From Micromonospora lutea (GTDB lineage: Bacteria; Actinomycetota; Actinomycetes; Mycobacteriales; Micromonosporaceae): a stretch of DNA of 64,000 bases. A program made the position numbers and the translations under genes. Of the stretch, positions 18,221-25,391 are shown in pieces. The notes beneath the pieces are model-generated. The model saw only the letters and a program-made list of their open reading frames with translations. It was not told the origin of the DNA and did not search any database. The DNA lies in assembly GCF_016863535.1 (NCBI RefSeq), contig NZ_BOPB01000009.1:62001-126000 (forward strand), written 5' to 3'. Each line of letters starts with the position of its first letter. Within the stretch, counting starts at the first letter, position 1.

Positions 18221-20067
18221 CAGTGCCTGCCTACGGACTGTGGCTGCGCCGCCGGAGTGTCGGTGAAGCGGGAGCCCTGGAGCAGGAACATCCGTCGGTA
18301 CTCCCCGTCGGTAGCCATCAGCTCGTCATGGCTGCCCTGCTCGGCGATGCGCCCGGCGCGTAGCAGGACGATGCGGTCGGCCGAGCGCACCGTGGAGAGC
18401 CGATGCGAGATCAGCACGACCGTCGCCGTGCTCACCGAGGAGACGACGTGCTGGTAGAAGGCCGTTTCGGCGCGGACATCCAGGTGTGCGGTCGGCTCGT
18501 CCAGGACGAGGATGCGCCGACCGTTCCGTACCGCGAAGAGGGCCCGCGCGATCGCGATGCGCTGCCACTCGCCACCGGACAGCTCCGTGCCCTCCGAACC
18601 GGCGCGCCACAGCGACGTGTCCAGCCCCTCCGGAAGCCGGCCGACGAAGTCCGCGCCTGCGGCTTGCAACGCCTGCTCGACACCGGCCCGATCGGCGACC
18701 GCCTCGGGGGCGGCGAGCGCGACGTTGTCAGCGATCGACGCAGGGTACCGGAGGAAATCCTGAAAGACCGTCGCGAGGCTGCGCCGCCAATCGGCCAGGT
18801 CGAGATCGCGGAGATCGTGGCCGTCCACGGTGATCCGCCCCGCAGTGGGCTGGTAGAGGCCGGCGAGGAGCTTGATCAGGGTGGTCTTGCCGACACCGTT
18901 CGGTCCCACCAGCGCCACCCGCTCGCCGGCGGAGAGAGTCAGGCACAGATCGTCGAGGACTGGGCGCCCGTCGCGGTAGGCGAAGTGCACATGCTCGAAA
19001 CGGACCTCCGGCACGCCCTGCGGCGCGACCGGCGTCGCCGGGGGAGGCAGCCGGTCGCTCACCGTGGCGTGACCGTGGCGGAGCATGAGGCGGTCGAGCG
19101 CGGAAACCGCGCCGAGACCGTACTCGATGTCGAACGCCTCGAAACCGAGGAAGCCGATCGCCAGCACCGCCCACCCGGCCACGATCATTGTCACCATGCG
19201 GCCGGCGTCGATCCGGCCGTCGAGGACGGCGCTCGCCGGTATCCACAGGGCCAGCCCGGCGCTCCCCGCGAGCAGGAAGATGGTCAGCTTCTGGTGGCGC
19301 AGCACCCGCCACAGGGCGCGCCAGGTCGGAGCTGCCGCGTGGTAAGCGAGAGCCTGACGCCGCCGCGTTACCCAGTGGGCCAGTCCGAAGAGCTTGACCT
19401 CTTTGGCCTCCTGACCCACCGTGAGTCGGGTCAGATATCCGAGGCGGCGTTCGTTGTGCGCCTGCGCGTCCTTCACCGCGACCAGGGCGATCCACTGTCG
19501 GCGTACCCGTGCCCTCACGAAGACCGACACCGTGAGTAGCGCCACGGCCAGCGGTACCGAAAAGGTGGCCACCACAACTGCGGCCGCGACCGCACCGAGG
19601 AACTTGAACAGCAGCGTCACCTGACCGACCGCCGCGGTGCCCACCGACCGGGTGCGGCCCACGCCCTTTCCGGGATCGGCAGCCCGCCGGGCATCGTCCT
19701 GGAACGTCTCCGACTCGAGATGACCGATCTGTTCCGGCGTACGGGCCAACTGCCGCACCCGCTGCCGGGTCCAGCCATCGATACGGCGGATCACGACCCC
19801 GGTGATGACAGCGCGCAGAGCGGAGGTCACGTTTATCGCGAACATGCAGCTGCCGAGGAGCAGAATGGCCATCCGCAGGCGGCTACCGTCGGGGTCGTCG
19901 CCGATGACGGTGACCAGGTGGCCGGTGACCCACGCGTTGATGGCCGGCAGCAACGCCTCGACCGTGTACGCCGTCAGCATGCCGACGACGAGCCATCGGC
20001 GCGCGACGGTCAGTTGGCGGAGCAGGCGGATCCGGCCGCGCGTGACCTCAAGGAGTGACCGCGACAT
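18220..20067 (-). CDS. ABC exporter (membrane domain fused to ATPase), first of a pair
   Basis: A 615-residue half-exporter with an N-terminal six-helix domain and an ATPase with canonical Walker A GPNGVGKTT, signature ELSGGEWQRIAIARAL and Walker B ILVLDEPTAHLD. The ATG is preceded by GAAGGAACACG and overlaps the end of the transglutaminase-fold gene by 20 bases. Paired with the downstream exporter whose signature loop is altered, the usual arrangement in asymmetric heterodimeric exporters. Confidence 0.87.
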   Translation of the reverse strand: MSRSLLEVTRGRIRLLRQLTVARRWLVVGMLTAYTVEALLPAINAWVTGHLVTVIGDDPDGSRLRMAILLLGSCMFAINVTSALRAVITGVVIRRIDGWTRQRVRQLARTPEQIGHLESETFQDDARRAADPGKGVGRTRSVGTAAVGQVTLLFKFLGAVAAAVVVATFSVPLAVALLTVSVFVRARVRRQWIALVAVKDAQAHNERRLGYLTRLTVGQEAKEVKLFGLAHWVTRRRQALAYHAAAPTWRALWRVLRHQKLTIFLLAGSAGLALWIPASAVLDGRIDAGRMVTMIVAGWAVLAIGFLGFEAFDIEYGLGAVSALDRLMLRHGHATVSDRLPPPATPVAPQGVPEVRFEHVHFAYRDGRPVLDDLCLTLSAGERVALVGPNGVGKTTLIKLLAGLYQPTAGRITVDGHDLRDLDLADWRRSLATVFQDFLRYPASIADNVALAAPEAVADRAGVEQALQAAGADFVGRLPEGLDTSLWRAGSEGTELSGGEWQRIAIARALFAVRNGRRILVLDEPTAHLDVRAETAFYQHVVSSVSTATVVLISHRLSTVRSADRIVLLRAGRIAEQGSHDELMATDGEYRRMFLLQGSRFTDTPAAQPQSVGRH

Positions 20068-21559
20068 CGTGTTCCTTCGAACTGGCGTCGCTCACGACGT
20101 GCCTGACCTGCGCGGTGTAGCGCTTGTGGACGCCCGGAAGCGGAAGCCGCCGCCGGGCTTGGCGAAGGTCCGCAGCGTCGGCGCGGATCGCATCGATCAG
20201 TTCGGTGAGCTGGCGCGCGGCGTCGTCGGCACGCGGATCGTCCACCCGCGCAAGTGTCGCCGACCGCAGCACGGCGACGGTCAGACGGTCGAAGTGCGTG
20301 CCCAGGGAGCAGGACAGCGGCGCCACCCTCGACGTCGGCTGGGCCAACGCGGGCGCCAGTAGCTCGTCGATGGCGGAGACAAGCTGCGCCCGGCGGACGT
20401 TGTACGCGTCGATGTCGCGTTTGAGTCTGCCGAGGCGGTGATCGTCGGGCGTGCCACGGGCGGCGTCCTCAAGATCCCACAAGGTCTGGTTCACCTGCTG
20501 TAGCCGGGCTACGACCGGATCGACGTCGGCGGGAATCGCGAGCCCGTCGGCGCGCAGTCGGCTCAGCAGGGTTGTGGCCGGATCGTCGGTCGGGTTTCCC
20601 GCTGTGGTGGGTGGCCGGTCGGGTCGGGGCGAATGACCGGCCACCAGCCGGCTCGGCATCGTCACGTGGGTCGGCTGGCCCTCGTGGGTGCCCAGGTGAA
20701 CGCCCTTCTCGGCGATGCGGGTCAGGATCGAGCCGATCGACCGGTTCGGGTGCCACTCGGGGCCGCTCAACACGCCCCAGGCGATCATCGCGCGGATCAG
20801 GACCGGGTCGACCGGGACCCACAGGTCGTCGACCCGGATCTCAGCCCAGGAGTGCTCGACCGCGAACGGTGGCGCGACGATGAGCCCGAACGAGCGGCGC
20901 GCCCCGAGGCCCGCCGCCCGTGCCCGTAGCGCGAGGAGCTTCGCCACGCCGGCGCAGTCGGCGAGCTTGCTCTCCTGGATGAAGCCGACGTCGTGGCGCA
21001 GGTCGGAGGGGAGCATGACGAAGTCGAAGTCCCGGGTCTCGTCGAGAACCTCGACAGCCGCGGCGGGCAACGCGGGCCAACTGCCGTTGACCGTGGTGCG
21101 GATCGACTCACGCAGACCGGGGCCGTCCGCGTGGACGACCCGCTCGACGAGCCGGCCGCCCGGGACGGCGAGCACGTATCGGCAGGTCGGACCGTGGGTC
21201 GGCGTGGGGCACCGGAGCTGGTACTCGATCTCGTAGCAGGCCGATCCGGCGGCGTCGACCTGGCGCAGTGCGGCGGGCCAGAAGCGGCGCGCGGCTACGG
21301 CCAGCGGGCCCCGGTTGAGGTGCAGGGCGATGTTGGCCAGGTCGTGGCTGTCGTACCAGTCCTGCCCGTCGCGCCGCTCGATCGGCAGTCCGGTCTCCGC
21401 CAACAGGTCGAGGAGCCCGGGCCGCAGCCGGAAGCGTTCGTACGCCGACTGGGTGTCCTCGACGAATCGGCGGGACGTGACCGGGATGCGGCGCAGCTTT
21501 CCGACGAGATCCCGGGCCTGTAGCGCCAACTCATCCCCGGGCTTGTTCTCCTGCGCCAC
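20048..21559 (-). CDS. Transglutaminase-fold (papain-like) enzyme in an NRPS context
   Basis: A 503-residue protein with a transglutaminase-like core. Cys202 lies in ADCAGVAKLLALRAR, His236 in VEHSWAEIRV and Asp251 in WVPVDPVLI, the order and spacing of a Cys-His-Asp triad. The N-terminal 190 residues and the coiled-coil-like C-terminal 180 residues are unassigned. A GTG start at 21559 is preferred to ATG 21580 because GGGGAGG precedes it. It sits between a discrete carrier-protein gene and two exporters. By analogy with the transglutaminase-type amide synthase of andrimid (AdmF), it could form an amide bond using a carrier-bound acyl or aminoacyl group. That role is inferred. Confidence 0.7.
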   Translation of the reverse strand: MAQENKPGDELALQARDLVGKLRRIPVTSRRFVEDTQSAYERFRLRPGLLDLLAETGLPIERRDGQDWYDSHDLANIALHLNRGPLAVAARRFWPAALRQVDAAGSACYEIEYQLRCPTPTHGPTCRYVLAVPGGRLVERVVHADGPGLRESIRTTVNGSWPALPAAAVEVLDETRDFDFVMLPSDLRHDVGFIQESKLADCAGVAKLLALRARAAGLGARRSFGLIVAPPFAVEHSWAEIRVDDLWVPVDPVLIRAMIAWGVLSGPEWHPNRSIGSILTRIAEKGVHLGTHEGQPTHVTMPSRLVAGHSPRPDRPPTTAGNPTDDPATTLLSRLRADGLAIPADVDPVVARLQQVNQTLWDLEDAARGTPDDHRLGRLKRDIDAYNVRRAQLVSAIDELLAPALAQPTSRVAPLSCSLGTHFDRLTVAVLRSATLARVDDPRADDAARQLTELIDAIRADAADLRQARRRLPLPGVHKRYTAQVRHVVSDASSKEHDVAVTP

Positions 21560-21583
21560 TGATCGGCCTCCCCTAAGCATGGC

Positions 21584-21925
21584 TCAGATGTTCGCGAGGT
21601 ACTCCTCGACCACCTCCAGCGTCGGCAACGGCGAGCCGTTGGCGAGGATCTTCGTCTGTGCGTACCTCGTCAGCTCCCGCACGGTGCTGATCGGCAGCGC
21701 GTCCTCGATGGACATCGGCTCGATGGCCAGTAGGTCCTCCAGTGCGAAGGCAAGCTCGATGAGCCGCAGCGAGTTGTAGCCGAGGTTGCCGACCAGCATG
21801 TCGTCGAGGCCCGCTCGATGAACCGGCTGTGGGGCGATCGCGCCTGCAACGCGGGTGATGATGTCGGTCAACCGCGCCAGGTCCACCCCGGTGTCGGCTG
21901 CCCCCGGGCGAACACCTTCGGTCAT
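21584..21925 (-). CDS. Discrete acyl/peptidyl carrier protein
   Basis: A 113-residue carrier protein. The phosphopantetheine Ser lies in VGNLGYNSLRLIELAFALED, with Asn where Asp is usual. The start is ambiguous between ATG 21925 (M-T-E-G) and ATG 21934 (M-V-S-M); neither has a strong ribosome-binding site. It heads the operon with the transglutaminase-fold protein and the exporter pair, so it is the likely carrier substrate of that enzyme. Bleomycin clusters also carry one discrete carrier protein (BlmI), and this could correspond to it. Confidence 0.78.
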   Translation of the reverse strand: MTEGVRPGAADTGVDLARLTDIITRVAGAIAPQPVHRAGLDDMLVGNLGYNSLRLIELAFALEDLLAIEPMSIEDALPISTVRELTRYAQTKILANGSPLPTLEVVEEYLANI

Positions 21926-21992
21926 GCTCACCATCCCAGAGTGTCGCCGCGTACCGACTCGTGCATCGTCAACGGCCGAGCCCATGTTTCCG

Positions 21993-22016
21993 GGGTTGAT
22001 CGACTTGTGTCAACCC
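21993..22016. promoter_or_regulatory. Inverted repeat in the divergent promoter region of the carrier and resistance genes
   Basis: GGGTTGA (21993-21999) and TCAACCC (22010-22016) form 7-bp arms with a ten-base loop in the 163-bp gap between two divergent operons. Size and position suit a regulator-binding site for both. No clear -10/-35 pair could be assigned. Confidence 0.4.
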
Positions 22017-22088
22017 AGGTCGCGGCTTGCCGACCCGGGGTAGCCGTTCCTAAGCTGTTCCGGATCGTCCATGATCTAGGGGGTTCCG

Positions 22089-22463
22089 GTGCCGCAGTTA
22101 CTCTCCGCGATCCCGGTACTGGCGGCGCGCGATGTCGCGGCGAACACGGCCTTCTGGGTCAACGTCATGGGTTTCACCCTCACGTTCAGCGTCGACGGGT
22201 TTGCCGGCGTGGCGCGCGACGACATCAAGCTCTATATCGGGCAGGTCGACGACCAGCGCATTGCCGACAACACCCAGGCGTGGCTGATCGCGGCGGACAT
22301 CGATGCCCTCTTCGAGGAGCTGTCGGTGGTGCTGTCCACCGACTACGAGGACGCGAGCCAGCCCGCGATGACCGCCATCACCGACCGGCCGTGGGGCCGC
22401 GAGTTCGCCGTACGCGACCAGGCGGGCAACTGCGTGCACATTGTGGCCGGACCGGGGGAGTAG
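22089..22463 (+). CDS. blmA: Bleomycin-binding resistance protein (BlmA-like, glyoxalase/VOC fold)
   Basis: A 124-residue VOC-fold protein, almost the size of the S. verticillus protein BlmA. It shares with BlmA, as I remember that sequence, the order PVL...DV..N..FWV, a FAGV then DI strand, ADNT-AW, STDY-D-S-PAMT and the ending GREFAVRD-AGNCVH. These proteins dimerise and sequester bleomycin-family metal-chelating glycopeptides without modifying them. This is the strongest single clue to the product class. GTG start after AGGGGG. The fourth codon is a rare TTA. It heads a plus-strand operon with a carrier protein and a BtrH-like acyltransferase. Confidence 0.88.
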   Translation: MPQLLSAIPVLAARDVAANTAFWVNVMGFTLTFSVDGFAGVARDDIKLYIGQVDDQRIADNTQAWLIAADIDALFEELSVVLSTDYEDASQPAMTAITDRPWGREFAVRDQAGNCVHIVAGPGE

Positions 22464-22766
22464 GTGCGGCCCCACGTCGCATCGGACCGGGTATCCCCCC
22501 GGTGGAGCCCCGAGTTCGAGCAGACGTTGCGTGAACACCTGCCGGACCTGGACGAGGGCGTCGAACTGGCCGACGACGACGCGCTGTTCGATCTCGGCCT
22601 GGACTCCTTCGGTACGGTCGACCTGATGGTGACGCTTGAGGGACGGTTGGGCGTGAGCATCCCCGACGACAAGCTCACCGCCGAGACGTTCGCCACCGTC
22701 GGCTCGCTCTGGGGTGTGCTGGGGCCACTTCTCCACGGTGCGCCATCCGCCGTGCCACCGGACTAG
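22464..22766 (+). CDS. Discrete acyl carrier protein
   Basis: A 100-residue carrier protein with the phosphopantetheine site LFDLGLDSFGTVDLMVTLE. It is acidic, as usual. The GTG start directly follows the TAG of the resistance gene, with GGGGGAG as ribosome-binding site. It lies immediately upstream of a BtrH-like acyltransferase. In butirosin biosynthesis the carrier BtrI presents the side chain that BtrH transfers, so a carrier/acyltransferase pair is the natural reading. The nearby free A domain may load it. Confidence 0.85.
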   Translation: MRPHVASDRVSPRWSPEFEQTLREHLPDLDEGVELADDDALFDLGLDSFGTVDLMVTLEGRLGVSIPDDKLTAETFATVGSLWGVLGPLLHGAPSAVPPD

Positions 22767-22792
22767 CCCTCGACACGACCGGGAGCGATTTG

Positions 22793-23794
22793 ATGCCGCG
22801 TCAGGGAGCGTACGACAACGGCCTGGACTGCTTTGCGGACACCTACACCGTCCTGCTGCGTGACCTCGGTGTCGACGCGCGGGTGCTGGGCGACGAATGG
22901 GGGTATCGCTACCTGCCCGCCGGGCCCGCCACCGACCTGCCGTTCACCCGCTTCCAGACACGGCAGTACACCTATCCGGACTCCGTCCGGCGCTGGTACG
23001 GCATCGAGGAGCGCTGCGTCACGCACACGGACCCGGTGGCTCAGTGGGACGCCGTGCGGGACGGGCTGAGTCGTGGGCGGGCCGTCGGCATCAACGTCGA
23101 CACGTTCCACTACCGGCCGTCGCTGTTCTACCAACGTATCCATCATCTGCACCGGGTGGTGGTGCAGGACTGGAACGCCGATCGGGTGTACGTCTGTGAC
23201 GACCTGCCGGGCAACCCGTTTCAGGGATGGATCCAGATCGACGAGCTCAACGCCGCGGTGGGCAGCGCCGAACTGGCCGAGGGCTTCGCGTGGGCCGGTG
23301 GCGCGTGCTGCACCATCGAACTGTGCGCCCCGACCGAGGTGCGTCCGCCGACGACCGGGTCGCTGCGCGCCGCGCTCGACGGAAACGTGCGCGAGTACCT
23401 GACGGGAAGCGACGGGTCGGAGCAACCCACCGGCGAACACGCGGTGCGCCGTTTCCTGGCCGACATCCGCGCATTCGCCGAGACCGAGCCGCAGCTCGGT
23501 GACGCGCTGGTGGTCCAGGGAGTCACGTTCTTCGGCACGATGGCCAAGCAACGCCGCCAGAACGCGCTCTTCGTCGAGATGGTCGGTGACCGCCTGGACG
23601 TCGACCTTGGTGAGATCGGGGAGGGGTTCCGAGAGACCTCATACCGGTTGGACAAGCTGCGGGCGGTCTTCTTCTACGGCGTCTCCGCCAAGCGGCCGAC
23701 CAGGAAGTTCCTGACGAAACTCGCCGACTCGCTGGAGGAGACCTTCGCGGCGGAGCGTGCGGACGTCCTCCGCCTGGCCGCGCTCGTCAACTGA
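22793..23794 (+). CDS. BtrH-like acyltransferase (butirosin biosynthesis protein H family)
   Basis: A 333-residue papain-like-fold protein. The N-terminal DNGLDCFADTY places a candidate nucleophile at Cys13, and GINVDTFHYRPS supplies Asp103 and His106. This matches the BtrH N-terminal family. BtrH moves an aminoacyl side chain from a carrier protein to an amine of ribostamycin. The acceptor here is unknown; an amine of the glycopeptide or its precursor is a guess. ATG after GGGAGCGATTTG. Its 3' end overlaps the convergent A-domain gene by eight bases. Confidence 0.8.
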   Translation: MPRQGAYDNGLDCFADTYTVLLRDLGVDARVLGDEWGYRYLPAGPATDLPFTRFQTRQYTYPDSVRRWYGIEERCVTHTDPVAQWDAVRDGLSRGRAVGINVDTFHYRPSLFYQRIHHLHRVVVQDWNADRVYVCDDLPGNPFQGWIQIDELNAAVGSAELAEGFAWAGGACCTIELCAPTEVRPPTTGSLRAALDGNVREYLTGSDGSEQPTGEHAVRRFLADIRAFAETEPQLGDALVVQGVTFFGTMAKQRRQNALFVEMVGDRLDVDLGEIGEGFRETSYRLDKLRAVFFYGVSAKRPTRKFLTKLADSLEETFAAERADVLRLAALVN

Positions 23795-25298
23795 CCAGAG
23801 CGTCGGCCAGGACGCGACGGTCGATCTTGCCGTTGCTGTTCAGCGGGAGCCGCTCCAGCCACTCGATACGTCGAGGGATCATGAATGGCGGTAGTTGCTC
23901 GCGCAGTGCCTGGCGCAGCTCCCGGGCGTTGCACCTGGTGCCGGTGTAGAACGCACACAGGGTGCGTTTGTCAGGACTGACCAGGGCGACCGCCTCCTCG
24001 ACGGAGGCGTGCCGACGCAGCGCGAACTCGATCTCGCCGAGTTCGATCCGGCAGCCGTTGAGCTTGACCTGGCGATCCATCCGTCCCAGATGGACAAGGG
24101 TCCCTGACTCGTGCCGTACCCGGTCGCCGGTGCGGTACCAGTGTCGCGCCGTGAGGGGGGTGGCGCCGTCGTAGGGCACGGCCGATGTGCCGTCGTACGA
24201 GGTGAAGGCTCCCGCGTCGCGGCGCGGATCAAGGTAGCCAGGGAAGCGCTGCACACCTCGTACGCACAACTCACCGTCATCGGTCGGGGCACCGTCGTCG
24301 TCGAGCAGCACGTGGTCGAGGAAGGGGTACACCTGCCCGATCGGCACCGTGCCGTTGCTGGTGGCCGGCCAGTCGGCAGGATCCGCCGGCAGGCGGTACT
24401 CGGTGCAGGCCACTGTGAGTTCCGTCGGGCCGTACACGTTGTCGATGGTGCTGGCGGGTGCGGCCAGCCGCCACAGCCGCGCCTGGTCGTAGGTGAACTG
24501 TTCGCCGATGAACAGCGACCAACGCAACCCGGGCATTGCGTCCGCAGACAGGCCACGCATGCCGTGTGCCAGGCTGATGACGCTGGGCACGGAGAACCAG
24601 TGGGTGATGGCCCGGTCCCGCACATAGCGGGCGGGGGAGACCAACTCGTTGCCGGTCGGAACGACGAGCGTGGCACCCGCGCCCCAGGCCACGAAGAGGT
24701 CGAACACCGACGGGTCGAACGTCAGGTCGAAGGTCTGGGACAGGCGGTCGCCCGGCCCGACCTCATAGCGCGCGATGTTGTGCCTGATGTAGGCGTGTGC
24801 GCTGCGGTGACTGATCGGTACACCCTTGGGCACGCCGGTCGACCCCGAGGTGAACAAGATGTACGCCACAGCGTCGGGGGCGGCGAACCGGTCCGTGACC
24901 GGCTGTCCGACTGCCGACGACGGCCGGAGGGTCCTCGTCCCCTGCCCGCGCAGTCGATCTTCGACCGGGTCGAGCACCGTGTCGTCGAGCAGGACCGTGT
25001 CGCTGCCGGCGGCGGTCACCATCAGGGCGGTGCGATCGGCCGGATACGTGGGATGCAGCGGTACCACCGGCGCGCCGCACCGCAGCGCGGCGAGGTAGCC
25101 GGCGTAGGCCAGCGAGGTACGGCTGGCGCAGAGGCCGACCGGGGAGCCTGCGTGCCCGGCGGCCACCAGACCCACCGCGATGCGACCAGCGAGGTCCCAC
25201 AGTTCCCGGTAGGTCAGCACGGTCCCGCCGAGGTCCAATGCCGGTTGATCCGGGTGGTCACGCACCGTACGCGCGACCATCTCCCCGAGCGTGGTCAC
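23787..25298 (-). CDS. Free-standing adenylation domain, substrate unknown
   Basis: A 503-residue AMP-forming ligase with A3 ILFTSGSTGVPKG, A4/A5 TFDPSVFDLF and NVYGPTE, A7 YRTGDRV, A8 GRMDRQVKLNGCRIELGEIE and the A10 lysine in NSNGKID. No carrier or condensation domain is attached. My by-eye pocket reading is D-P-F-F-L-I-V-V-A with Lys, which I cannot match to a known amino acid; a hydrophobic or non-proteinogenic substrate is possible. It probably loads one of the two discrete carriers nearby. GTG start after a strong GGGAGGAGG. Confidence 0.8.
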   Translation of the reverse strand: MTTLGEMVARTVRDHPDQPALDLGGTVLTYRELWDLAGRIAVGLVAAGHAGSPVGLCASRTSLAYAGYLAALRCGAPVVPLHPTYPADRTALMVTAAGSDTVLLDDTVLDPVEDRLRGQGTRTLRPSSAVGQPVTDRFAAPDAVAYILFTSGSTGVPKGVPISHRSAHAYIRHNIARYEVGPGDRLSQTFDLTFDPSVFDLFVAWGAGATLVVPTGNELVSPARYVRDRAITHWFSVPSVISLAHGMRGLSADAMPGLRWSLFIGEQFTYDQARLWRLAAPASTIDNVYGPTELTVACTEYRLPADPADWPATSNGTVPIGQVYPFLDHVLLDDDGAPTDDGELCVRGVQRFPGYLDPRRDAGAFTSYDGTSAVPYDGATPLTARHWYRTGDRVRHESGTLVHLGRMDRQVKLNGCRIELGEIEFALRRHASVEEAVALVSPDKRTLCAFYTGTRCNARELRQALREQLPPFMIPRRIEWLERLPLNSNGKIDRRVLADALVS

Positions 25299-25391
25299 GT
25301 GCCTCCTCCCGTGCCGGCCAAGGTCAGCGTCATCATAGGCACCACCTCAGTTGTCTGCGTCGATCGACTACGAGCGGGCGAGAGCTGAGCA

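Noticed and set aside
16421..21559. A lasso or lanthipeptide (RiPP) locus, prompted by ABC exporters next to a transglutaminase-fold protein
   Set aside because: No precursor peptide, leader-binding domain or cyclase was found; a carrier-protein gene heads the operon.
22793..23794. A butirosin-type aminoglycoside cluster suggested by the BtrH-like protein
   Set aside because: No 2-deoxystreptamine genes are present; the neighbours are NRPS, PKS and a BlmA-like resistance gene.
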